Of a stretch of DNA of 39,849 nucleotides, positions 14,861 through 22,549 are shown one piece after another. The position numbers and the translations under genes are program-made. Source of the stretch: an uncultured Lachnospiraceae bacterium. GTDB taxonomy: Bacteria; Bacillota; Clostridia; Lachnospirales; Lachnospiraceae. Where the stretch lies: contig CAJUGG010000098.1 of NCBI GenBank assembly GCA_910585995.1, forward strand, positions 1-39,849, in the 5' to 3' direction. Under the pieces are notes generated by a model. The model searched no databases and was not told the origin of the DNA. It saw nothing but the letters and a program-made list of their open reading frames with translations. The first letter of the stretch is position 1. Each line of letters begins with the position of its first letter.

Positions 14861-16141
14861 ATGGTACAAAATGTATTATTGTTAATGGGAGTATTCCTGA
14901 TCTTGATGATCCTGGGTGTACCGATTGCCTTTTCTCTGTCTATCTCAGCGATTGTTACCGCACTTGCGACAGGAGAATTTGCAGCTACGGCAATCATACA
15001 TCGTATGATCGGTAACTCCAGTTCCTATACATTGCTTGCAATTCCATTCTTTATCCTGGCAGCGAAGCTGATGAATACAGGTGGTGTCACAAGGAAGATA
15101 TTCCGATGTTGTTCTGCATGGGTAGGCTGGATTCCTGGTGGCCTTGGCCATGCAAACGTGCTGGCTTCCATCGTATTCTCCGGTATGAGTGGTTCTGCAG
15201 TGGCAGATGCCGGCGGATTGGGTCAGATCGAGGTGGACGCCATGATCGACGAGGGCTTTGACCCTGATTTTTCTGCGGCAGTTACTTGTGCTTCAGCGAC
15301 GATCGGACCTATTATTCCACCTTCGATTCCGATGGTGGTCTATGGTATGATGACAGAGGTGCCGGTAGGTACGCTGTTTATCGGCGGTGTGGTTCCGGGA
15401 CTTTTACTGGCAATCGCAACAAGCGTACTGGTATTCGGCGTGGCGAAGAAGAGAAATTACCCAGTACACAAGTTCAGCGCCAGAGAAGCACTTGTTTCTA
15501 CAAAAGATGCGTTCCTTTCTCTTTTGACCCCGGTTTTGATTATCGGTGGTATCTGGACTGGTATCTTCAGCCCTACAGAGGCTGCCTGCGTGGCGACTCT
15601 GTATGCGTTCTTCCTGTCTGTGATTCTCTACCGTGAGATGACCATGAAGGAAGTCTTTGTAGCAATTCGTCAGACGGTTGCAGACAGTGCTGGCATCCTT
15701 GTAATTATCTGTGGAGCGGCTGCATTCTCCTGGCTGGTGACGATGATGGGTATGACCAGTGCACTGGCAGAGATGCTGACTAGTCTGACCAGCAACAAAT
15801 TTATCATGCTGCTGATCCTGAATATCGCTTTCTTGATTATCGGTATGTTTATGGAAGCATTGGCTGTTATGACCATCACGATTCCATTCTTGATTCCTCT
15901 GATGGCATCCTTTGGAATTGATCCGGTTCATCTTGGAGTTGTGCTCGTACTGAACCTGATGATCGGTCTGTGTACGCCTCCGGTTGGCACTTCTCTGTTT
16001 ATTTGTGCAAAGACAGCAAAGATCTCCATTGAGCAGATGTACAAGGCAGTGATTCCATTCCTAATTCCGCTTCTTTTAGTACTGTTTTTGATTACATATG
16101 TTCCGGGATTTGTGACTTGGCTGCCGGGACTGGCAGGTTAA
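14861..16141 (+). CDS. TRAP transporter large permease, DctM family
   Basis: The 426-residue, roughly 12-helix membrane protein has family hallmarks: MILGVPIAFSLSISAI at the N-terminus, FSGMSGSAVADAGGLGQIE near residue 107, SATIGPIIPPSIPMVVYG near 145, FSPTEAACVA, and a C-terminal LMIGLCTPPVGTSLFICA. It forms the transport channel, using Na+ or H+ to drive uptake from the DctP protein. AAGGAGGGAG overlaps the end of the dctQ-like gene. It is the last gene before a terminator. Confidence 0.95.
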   Translation: MVQNVLLLMGVFLILMILGVPIAFSLSISAIVTALATGEFAATAIIHRMIGNSSSYTLLAIPFFILAAKLMNTGGVTRKIFRCCSAWVGWIPGGLGHANVLASIVFSGMSGSAVADAGGLGQIEVDAMIDEGFDPDFSAAVTCASATIGPIIPPSIPMVVYGMMTEVPVGTLFIGGVVPGLLLAIATSVLVFGVAKKRNYPVHKFSAREALVSTKDAFLSLLTPVLIIGGIWTGIFSPTEAACVATLYAFFLSVILYREMTMKEVFVAIRQTVADSAGILVIICGAAAFSWLVTMMGMTSALAEMLTSLTSNKFIMLLILNIAFLIIGMFMEALAVMTITIPFLIPLMASFGIDPVHLGVVLVLNLMIGLCTPPVGTSLFICAKTAKISIEQMYKAVIPFLIPLLLVLFLITYVPGFVTWLPGLAG

Positions 16142-16176
16142 TCTGCCGCTCTTCTATTAAAATTTATATATGTGTT

Positions 16177-16220
16177 ACCAAAAAGCTGCTGGGGCGTCTG
16201 TACCTTGGTGGCTTTTTGGT
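16177..16220 (+). terminator. Terminator-like hairpin after the TRAP operon
   Basis: ACCAAAAAGC (16177-16186) and GCTTTTTGGT (16211-16220) are a perfect 10-bp inverted repeat. The T-run forms part of the descending stem. Confidence 0.6.
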
Positions 16221-16240
16221 CTATTGTGGATGTTAAATAA

Positions 16241-16267
16241 TTGACAAAGTGTGAATGCTGTTATAAA
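16241..16267 (+). promoter_or_regulatory. Probable promoter of the GntR gene
   Basis: A consensus TTGACA (16241-16246) is followed after 15 bp by TATAAA (16262-16267). The spacer is short, but TAAAGT two bases on gives 17 bp. Confidence 0.45.
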
Positions 16268-16324
16268 GTAGTAGGTAGGATGAAGGACGGATGATGACGC
16301 TACAGGTGAAGGAGGTAAAATGGG

Positions 16325-17044
16325 ATGGAGGAGAGAGTAAGTTATCTTAGAAAACTGAACAGCGAGTCTGTAGTACAGCAGGTGATTAATTGTCTGACAG
16401 ATGCTATGATCCACAAGGAGCTAAAGCCAGGGGATAAGATCCCGACGGAGATGGAGCTGGCGCAGACCTTGGGGGTCGGGAGAAACTCCATCCGGGAAGC
16501 CATCAAGATTCTGGTATATCTTGGGGTGTTAGAGATTAGAAGAGCAGAGGGAACCTTTGTCTGTGAGGGCTGGTCAGAGAGTATGATCGATCCTTTGATC
16601 TATGGAATTATTCTGGATAAATCAGATTCTTATGACAATCTGATGGAGCTTCGGGAGATGATGGAGGCAGGCGTGATGCATTTGGCCATGACCAAATGCA
16701 ATGAAGCAGATATGGCGAATCTGGAGAGCAAACTAAAGGCCATGAAAGCAGAGATCGATAAGGGCAAAGAAAATGCCCGCGCAGTGTTTGAAGCAGACAA
16801 TGAATTTCATGAAGCCGTATCTTTGATGGGACATAATCCGCTGGTCAATAAGATCGATAAAGTGGTCCGGATGCTGACGCATGAACTTCGTCTCAATACC
16901 GTAACTTATATGGTAGAGTCCGGGAGTGGAGAGGAACTGTTTGCAGCTCATCTGAAGATCTATCAGATGCTGAAGGAGCGGGAAAAGACTGGGATTCACG
17001 AAAATATCCGCTATACCTATTTTGAAGACCGGATAAAATTTTAG
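16325..17044 (+). CDS. GntR-family regulator with FCD effector domain (FadR subfamily)
   Basis: The 239-residue protein has a GntR winged helix (about 10-80) with KPGDKIPTEMELAQTLGVGRNSIREAIKILVYLGVLEIRRAEGTFV, each part typical. A helical FCD domain (about 95-230) carries metal/ligand residues in ADNEFHEAVSLMGHNPLV and a late AAHLKIYQMLKE. FadR-type regulators of this class usually repress sugar-acid or carboxylate catabolic genes. Its position right after the TRAP-transketolase operon makes it a second candidate controller beside the LysR protein. It has its own promoter and a GAAGGAGG site. Confidence 0.92.
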   Translation: MEERVSYLRKLNSESVVQQVINCLTDAMIHKELKPGDKIPTEMELAQTLGVGRNSIREAIKILVYLGVLEIRRAEGTFVCEGWSESMIDPLIYGIILDKSDSYDNLMELREMMEAGVMHLAMTKCNEADMANLESKLKAMKAEIDKGKENARAVFEADNEFHEAVSLMGHNPLVNKIDKVVRMLTHELRLNTVTYMVESGSGEELFAAHLKIYQMLKEREKTGIHENIRYTYFEDRIKF

Positions 17045-17060
17045 TGTATGGAGGGATGAT

Positions 17061-17546
17061 ATGACAGGAAAAAGAACAGACTATATTTCATGGGATGAAT
17101 ATTTTATGGGCATTGCTCATCTGTCTGCTATGCGGTCAAAGGACCCTAATACACAGGTGGGGGCATGTATTGTCAGTCAGGAGAATAAGATATTATCCAT
17201 GGGGTATAATGGATTCCCCAACGGCTGCGATGATGATGCCTTTCCCTGGAACCGGGATGGAGATCTAGAAGACAGCAAGTACGCCTATGTCACGCACAGC
17301 GAACTGAACGCAATCTTAAACTACCGGGGTGGCAATCTGGAAGGAACCAAAATCTATGTGACCCTCTTCCCCTGCAATGAGTGCGCCAAGGCGATCATCC
17401 AGGCAGGGATCAAAGAGCTGGTCTATGCGGATGACAAATATGATAAGACGCCAGCCAATGTGGCTTCCAAACGGATGTTCCGGGCAGCAGGAGTGAAGAC
17501 GATCCCTTATCAGAGAACGGGAAGAGCAGTCATTTTAGACATGTAA
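17061..17546 (+). CDS. dCMP deaminase / ComEB-like deoxycytidylate deaminase
   Basis: The 161-residue zinc enzyme converts dCMP to dUMP for thymidylate synthesis. The zinc ligands are the histidine in VTHSELNAIL (HxE motif, with the catalytic glutamate) and the two cysteines of LFPCNECAKAIIQAG. RSKDPNTQVGA at the N-terminus is the usual start of the domain, and YNGFPNGCDDD carries the nucleotide-binding asparagine. GGAGGG lies before ATG 17061, 16 bp after the GntR stop. It is probably unrelated in function to the neighbouring operons. Confidence 0.92.
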   Translation: MTGKRTDYISWDEYFMGIAHLSAMRSKDPNTQVGACIVSQENKILSMGYNGFPNGCDDDAFPWNRDGDLEDSKYAYVTHSELNAILNYRGGNLEGTKIYVTLFPCNECAKAIIQAGIKELVYADDKYDKTPANVASKRMFRAAGVKTIPYQRTGRAVILDM

Positions 17547-17563
17547 AATGGTGCAGTGCTATA

Positions 17564-17592
17564 TTGAAGTTGCAAAAGAAAAGTGCTATAAT
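17564..17592 (+). promoter_or_regulatory. Promoter of the V-ATPase operon
   Basis: TTGAAG (17564-17569), exactly 17 bp of spacer, and a perfect TATAAT (17587-17592) preceded by TGC (extended -10). It gives a leader of about 90 nt to the first subunit gene. Confidence 0.75.
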
Positions 17593-17687
17593 ATCCTAGA
17601 AACTGTTAAGCCATGAAAATAAAGGAAATTATTTATTTCTGTTAGTATATGGCCGCGCAATTCAATCTAAAAAAAGGTGGTGAAAAA

Positions 17688-17996
17688 GTGTTAGAGGAGA
17701 CTTTGAAATCAGTAAAGGATGCAGAGGCAAAAGCGGAAGAACTGATCAAAGACGCAGATGCCAAGGCGGCTTCCATTTTGGAGGATGCAAAAGTTCAGGC
17801 TCAGTCGATGAAAGAAGAGACAGCTAAAAAAGTCAGATCTTTAAGTCAAAAGACGATACAGGCTGTTCAGGAAGAGGGCAATGTGCAGCTGGAAGCAGCA
17901 GCAAAAGAGGCCACGAGGGAGATTGAGGCATTAAAAGAACTGATTGTTCCTAAAAAACAGGAAGCAGTACAAGCGATCATTTCAGCACTGGTTTAA
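17688..17996 (+). CDS. V-type ATPase peripheral-stalk subunit (G/H-like coiled coil)
   Basis: The 102-residue, almost wholly helical protein is rich in Ala, Glu and Lys. A regular coiled-coil pattern (VKDAEAKAEELIKDADAKAA and onward) fits the stalk subunit that pairs with subunit E. GTG 17688 is chosen because AAAGGTGG lies just upstream. In Enterococcus hirae the equivalent first gene is called ntpF; naming differs between organisms, so no symbol is given. It opens the nine-gene operon order stalk-I-K-E-C-F-A-B-D. Confidence 0.85.
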   Translation: MLEETLKSVKDAEAKAEELIKDADAKAASILEDAKVQAQSMKEETAKKVRSLSQKTIQAVQEEGNVQLEAAAKEATREIEALKELIVPKKQEAVQAIISALV

Positions 17997-18034
17997 AAGC
18001 AAAATGAAAATATGAGAAAAGGAGGGGTGTGGAT

Positions 18035-20050
18035 ATGGCAGTATTGCAGATGCAGCGGATCAGTATCTGTGCGATGAAAAAGAACAGGAAAGCGATCCTG
18101 GAACGTCTGCAGGAACTGGGTGCCATGGAGATTGATATCCAGCTGGAAGATGACAGCGCATACAAGAAGATGGATATCAGTAATTCCAAAGCCACATTTG
18201 AGAAGCAGGCGCAGACTGCGGACCGAGCATTGGAGATTCTGCAGGAATATGTGCCGGAAAAGACCGGGATGCTGGCGTCGCTGAATGGGAAACCACTGAT
18301 TGACCGTGAATTATTTAACAAAGCGGCCAAGAACCATGACAACTATCTGGAGACTGCACACAGGATTGTAGCGTTGGATAAGCAGATTGCGGAGCAGAAA
18401 GCGAATATTCAAAAGACGCAGATTCAGATGGAGTCGCTCGTTCCGTGGATGGGACTAAGTGTCCCGCTCAGTTATACGGGAACCCGTAAGACTTCCGTCC
18501 TGATCGGTACGATTGCGGGAGCGCAGAGCTTAGAAGCACTCTACAGTCTTTTGGCAAAATATGCGCCGGATGTGGATGCAGTGGATGTCCAGGTGATCTA
18601 TACGGACAAGGATTACACATACCTTGCAGTTGTCTGCCTGACAAAGGATGTCCAGGTCGTTGAGGAAGCACTGCGCGCAGGTGGATTCTCGAAGCCGGCG
18701 CAGAGTGTGAACAAGGTTCCGGCGGAATATCAGAAGGAACTTCAGACAGAAGCAGACACGGCAGAGCGTCAGATTGAGTCCCTGAAAAAAGAGATTGGGG
18801 AGTATGCCGGCAGCCGGCAGGATCTGCGCATGGTGTCTGACTATTGCAGGATCCGTGCGGAGAAGTATGAGATCTTAGGACAGCTTCCCCAGACGGAGAA
18901 TACCTTTGCACTCAGCGGTTATGTGCCGTCGTATCAGGCGGACCGGGTCGTGAAGGAGTTCTCAGAGCGGTATGATGCAGTTGTGGAGACTGAAGCGATC
19001 AAGGAAGAGGAAGTGCCCCCGGTTCTTCTGAAAAACAATGCTTTTTCCGAGTCCGTGGAAGGAGTGCTTGCATCCTTTGGTCTGCCGGGCAAAGGAGAGA
19101 TGGACCCGACGTTTTTTACGTCCGTCTTCTATGTATTTTTGTTTGGACTGATGTTAAGTGATGCAGCATATGGACTGATTGTGGCGTTAGCCTGCGGGAT
19201 ACTCCTTGTAAAGTGTCCGCGGATGGCGACCAATCTGAGAAAATCCATCAAGCTGTTCTTCTGGTGCGGCATCTCCACTTTGGTGTGGGGCATTATGTTC
19301 GGCGGATATTTCGGCGATGTAGTGGATGTGGTATCGGAGACATTCTTTGGACATAAGGTGACGATTCCGGCGCTTTGGTTTGTTCCTCTGAACGACCCGA
19401 TGCGGCTGCTGTTGTATTCGATGCTGTTTGGTGTCATTCATCTGTTCACAGGTCTTGCACTGAAAGGATATATGTGCATCAAGGACGGACGTTATATGGA
19501 TTTTCTGTGTGACTGCGTCCTGTGGTTTTTGCTTCTTGTGGGACTGATCGGTATGCTTTTGCCGACAGAGCTGTTTGCAGGCATCGCAGGCCAGCAGATC
19601 TATTTCCCGGAAGCTTTAAAGGCCGCTGTAAAGTGGATGGCCATCATCGGTGCAGTGGGTATTGTGCTGATGTCCGGAAGAGCGAATAAAAATTTTGGCG
19701 TACGTATTGCGCTGGGTGCCTACGATCTGTATGGTATGACCAGCTGGCTGAGTGATGTGCTCTCCTATTCCCGTCTGTTGGCACTGGGCCTGGCAACGGG
19801 GGTTATTGCATCGGTTGTAAACCAGATGGGCAGTATGGGTGGCAGAAGCATCATCGGCGTGATCTTATTTATTGTGGTATTCCTGATTGGACATACATTC
19901 AATATTGGTATCAACCTTTTGGGTGCCTATGTGCACACCTGCCGTCTCCAGTATGTAGAGTTCTTTGGAAAATTCTATGAGGGCGGCGGAAAAGCGTTTG
20001 AACCATTTACGTTAAAAACAAAATATGTTGATATTAAGGAGGAAAAATAA
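18035..20050 (+). CDS. ntpI: V-type ATP synthase subunit I (membrane stator)
   Basis: The 671-residue protein has an N-terminal cytoplasmic half with coiled coils (about 1-340) and a C-terminal membrane half. The latter has about seven or eight helices, starting at TFFTSVFYVFLFGLMLSDAAYG. The proton/sodium half-channel region is SWLSDVLSYSRLLALGLATGVIASVVNQ, with the arginine in YSRLLALG, and GHTFNIGINLLGAYVHTCRLQYVEFF follows. It anchors the peripheral stalks and faces the K ring. AAAGGAGGGG precedes ATG 18035; the GTG at 18029 is too close to it. Confidence 0.95.
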   Translation: MAVLQMQRISICAMKKNRKAILERLQELGAMEIDIQLEDDSAYKKMDISNSKATFEKQAQTADRALEILQEYVPEKTGMLASLNGKPLIDRELFNKAAKNHDNYLETAHRIVALDKQIAEQKANIQKTQIQMESLVPWMGLSVPLSYTGTRKTSVLIGTIAGAQSLEALYSLLAKYAPDVDAVDVQVIYTDKDYTYLAVVCLTKDVQVVEEALRAGGFSKPAQSVNKVPAEYQKELQTEADTAERQIESLKKEIGEYAGSRQDLRMVSDYCRIRAEKYEILGQLPQTENTFALSGYVPSYQADRVVKEFSERYDAVVETEAIKEEEVPPVLLKNNAFSESVEGVLASFGLPGKGEMDPTFFTSVFYVFLFGLMLSDAAYGLIVALACGILLVKCPRMATNLRKSIKLFFWCGISTLVWGIMFGGYFGDVVDVVSETFFGHKVTIPALWFVPLNDPMRLLLYSMLFGVIHLFTGLALKGYMCIKDGRYMDFLCDCVLWFLLLVGLIGMLLPTELFAGIAGQQIYFPEALKAAVKWMAIIGAVGIVLMSGRANKNFGVRIALGAYDLYGMTSWLSDVLSYSRLLALGLATGVIASVVNQMGSMGGRSIIGVILFIVVFLIGHTFNIGINLLGAYVHTCRLQYVEFFGKFYEGGGKAFEPFTLKTKYVDIKEEK

Positions 20051-20052
20051 CA

Positions 20053-20538
20053 ATGGCAGAGATGTTAAATTTAGTTGGTGGAAATGGCTGGGCATTATTA
20101 GGTGCAGCGCTGGCAGTGATTTTGGCAGGCTGTGGCTCTGCTTACGGTGTAGGTGTTGCCGGTCAGGCAGCCTGCGGCGTGGTAACGGAAGATCCGGGTA
20201 AATTCGCACAGGTTCTGATCTTGCAGCTGCTTCCTGGTACACAGGGTATCTATGGTCTTCTGATCGCATTCGTGGCACTTTCCAGATATGGACTCTTAGG
20301 CGGCGGCGGAATGGAACTGACCGTGGCTCAGGGCCTGATGGTATTGGCAGCTTGCCTCCCGATTGGTATTGTGGGTCTGGTTTCCGCAAGACATCAGGGC
20401 AAGACCGCTGTAGCGGCAATCGGTATCGTGGCAAAGAAACCGGATCAGTTCGGTAAAGCAATGCTGTTCCCGGCAATGGTTGAGACCTATGCAATCTTAG
20501 CACTTCTGATCTCCATTCTTGCACTTCCGACCATCTAA
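20053..20538 (+). CDS. ntpK: V-type ATP synthase subunit K (rotor ring proteolipid)
   Basis: The 161-residue, four-helix proteolipid is a duplicated hairpin. The essential carboxylate is only in the second half (E144 in AMVETYAILALL). The first half has LLPGTQGIYG (L60, T63, Q64) and the third helix ends in a QGK (Q115). These positions match the Na+-binding residues L61, T64, Q65, Q110 and E139 known from the Enterococcus hirae NtpK ring, which suggests Na+ rather than H+ coupling. It starts 2 bp after ntpI. Confidence 0.95.
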   Translation: MAEMLNLVGGNGWALLGAALAVILAGCGSAYGVGVAGQAACGVVTEDPGKFAQVLILQLLPGTQGIYGLLIAFVALSRYGLLGGGGMELTVAQGLMVLAACLPIGIVGLVSARHQGKTAVAAIGIVAKKPDQFGKAMLFPAMVETYAILALLISILALPTI

Positions 20539-20585
20539 TGGACGCTTGTCAACGATGAACAAATTGTAAGAAGGAGAGCTTTAGT

Positions 20586-21179
20586 ATGACCGGATTGGAA
20601 AAGATTACGGACCAGATTCAGGAAGAAGCAAAAGCCTCCGCAGCCAGCAGGATCGAAGCGGCACAGAAGGAAGCAGATGAGATTCTTGCAGCAGCAAAGG
20701 ATACCTGTGCAGCGATGGAAGCCGAGGCGGCAGAAAAAAGCGCCGCTATGAAGGTGAACTATGAAGGACGGATCAAGTCCTCCGCTGAGCAGCAGAGAAG
20801 GACTGCTCTTCTTAGGGCAAAGCAGGAGATCATCGCAGGCGTGATTGAGGAAGCTTACGTGGCTCTTAAGGAAAAAGACGCAAAAAGCTATTTCCTGACC
20901 ATGGAAAAAATATTGAAGACCTATGCACTGGCAGAAGAAGGAGAGATCTATTTCTCTGAAGAAGACTTGGCCAGGATGCCGGCAGATTTTGAGAAAAAGA
21001 TTAAGTCGGCGGCAAAGGAAAAAGGCGGAAGCCTGGTTCTTAAAAAAGAACCAAAAGCGATTGCAGACGGTTTTATCCTCGTCTATGGAGGCGTGGAGGA
21101 GAACTGTACTTTGAAAGCCCTGTTTGATGCGAAGAAAGATGAACTTCAGGACAAAGTAAATGCAATCTTATTTTCATAG
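20586..21179 (+). CDS. ntpE: V-type ATP synthase subunit E (peripheral stalk)
   Basis: The 197-residue protein has a long N-terminal helix (about 1-85; LEKITDQIQEEAKASAASRI and similar, Ala/Glu-rich) followed by a globular C-terminal domain. That domain includes KAIADGFILVYGGVEENCTLKALFDAKKDELQ, the conserved end of the family. It pairs with the small stalk subunit and clamps the top of the A/B hexamer. An AAGGAGAG site lies 8 bp before ATG 20586. Confidence 0.93.
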   Translation: MTGLEKITDQIQEEAKASAASRIEAAQKEADEILAAAKDTCAAMEAEAAEKSAAMKVNYEGRIKSSAEQQRRTALLRAKQEIIAGVIEEAYVALKEKDAKSYFLTMEKILKTYALAEEGEIYFSEEDLARMPADFEKKIKSAAKEKGGSLVLKKEPKAIADGFILVYGGVEENCTLKALFDAKKDELQDKVNAILFS

Positions 21180-21209
21180 AAGCCGGTTCGCCGAAAAAGG
21201 AGGGTTTTG

Positions 21210-22181
21210 ATGTCTAAAACACAATATGCCTATGCGGTTGCGCGAATCCGTGCTTTGGAAGTATCTTTGTTCTCGTCTTCGACGATTGAGCAGCTCATCG
21301 CCTGCAAGGACGATGAAGCAGCGATTCGGTTTTTGCAGGAGAGAGGCTGGGGAGGCGCAGATGTGCCTGCCGAGGCTGACGCGATCCTGACAAGAGAACG
21401 GGAAAAGATATGGGAGACCATCGGCGAGATGCATGTGGATATGGACGTGTTTGATGTCCTGTCCTATACGAGCTGGTTCCATAACCTGAAAGCTGCCATC
21501 AAAGAAGTCTGCACTGGCAAAAGCGGTGCCAATATCTTTTATGAAGGGACGCCCATTCCCAAGACGGAACTGGTGCGCATCATCAAAGAAAAAGACTATA
21601 AAGCACTGCCGGAGAATATGCAGCAGGCAGCAGAGGAAGCGGTGGATACACTGCTTCATTCAGGAGACGGACAGCTGTGTGATGTGATCATCGACCGTGC
21701 CACCATGGAGGCCATCAAAGAAGCCGGCAGATCAGCCAAAGATGACATTATCCGCGATTATGCGGAGTCCACAGTGGCAGTGGCGAATATCAAGATCGCT
21801 GTGAGGGCTTCTAAGACCGCTAAGACACTGGAATTTATGAAACGGGCCATGGCGCCCTGCGACACGCTGAATATTGACAGCCTGGCGCATGCAGCACTGG
21901 CAGGCATGGATTCCATCATTGAATATCTGAATGGAAATGGATACGCAGAGGGCGCAGCAGCACTGAAGGAATCTCCTTCCGCATTTGAGCGCTGGTGTGA
22001 CAACCGGATTATCCAGACCATCAAACCACAGAAGTCCAATCCATTTTCCGTTGGACCTTTAGTGGCATATGTGATTGCAAGGGAAAATGAGATTAAGACG
22101 GTGAGAATCATTCTTACCTGTAAGCAAAATGGCTTATCAGATGATTCCATCCGGGAAAGGGTAAGGGAAATGTATGTATAA
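21210..22181 (+). CDS. ntpC: V-type ATP synthase subunit C (central stalk socket)
   Basis: The 323-residue, mostly helical protein begins YAYAVARIRALEVSLFS and ends ENEIKTVRIILTCKQNGLSDDSIRERVREMYV. The end segment is the diagnostic V-ATPase C/d signature linking the D-F shaft to the K ring. ATG 21210 follows AAAGGAGGG; the preceding TTG codon is not needed. The 3' end overlaps the F gene by 8 bp. Confidence 0.93.
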   Translation: MSKTQYAYAVARIRALEVSLFSSSTIEQLIACKDDEAAIRFLQERGWGGADVPAEADAILTREREKIWETIGEMHVDMDVFDVLSYTSWFHNLKAAIKEVCTGKSGANIFYEGTPIPKTELVRIIKEKDYKALPENMQQAAEEAVDTLLHSGDGQLCDVIIDRATMEAIKEAGRSAKDDIIRDYAESTVAVANIKIAVRASKTAKTLEFMKRAMAPCDTLNIDSLAHAALAGMDSIIEYLNGNGYAEGAAALKESPSAFERWCDNRIIQTIKPQKSNPFSVGPLVAYVIARENEIKTVRIILTCKQNGLSDDSIRERVREMYV

Positions 22182-22494
22182 GATTGCAGTAATCGGCGCA
22201 TATGACAGCATCTATGGCTTTGCAGCGCTGGGGCTGGATACATTTCCGGTATCAGACGCCCCGGAGGGAGAGAAGATGCTTAGAAGGATCGCAGAAGGCG
22301 AGTATGCGGTGATCTATATCACAGAAGCGCTGGCAGCGGAGCTTAAGCATGAGATTGGCAGATATCAGGAGCAGGTATTTCCGGCGATCATCCAGATCCC
22401 CGGCGTATCCGGCAATACAGGTGCAGGAATCGCAGGCGTGAAAAAGTCTGTGGAGCAGGCAGTTGGGTCTGATATTCTGTTCGGCGGCAATTAA
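22174..22494 (+). CDS. V-type ATP synthase subunit F
   Basis: The 106-residue Rossmann-like protein begins YKIAVIGAYDSIYGFAALGLDTFPV, the regular family N-terminus. The middle has YAVIYITEALA, and the C-terminal switch helix region is AGIAGVKKSVEQAVGSDILF. It binds subunit D in the central shaft. The equivalent gene is ntpG in Enterococcus and atpF in other schemes, so no symbol is assigned. Its start overlaps the C gene, implying coupled translation. Confidence 0.92.
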   Translation: MYKIAVIGAYDSIYGFAALGLDTFPVSDAPEGEKMLRRIAEGEYAVIYITEALAAELKHEIGRYQEQVFPAIIQIPGVSGNTGAGIAGVKKSVEQAVGSDILFGGN

Positions 22495-22549
22495 GTCCGC
22501 GAGATGTGCATGATGATTAAAAAAGAAGAAAGTGGGTGAATCCATTCAA

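Noticed and set aside
10451..16141. Sulfo-transketolase (sulfoquinovose) pathway
   Set aside because: A transketolase and a dehydrogenase are present, but the isomerase and other signature enzymes of that pathway are absent, so the assignment would be a guess.
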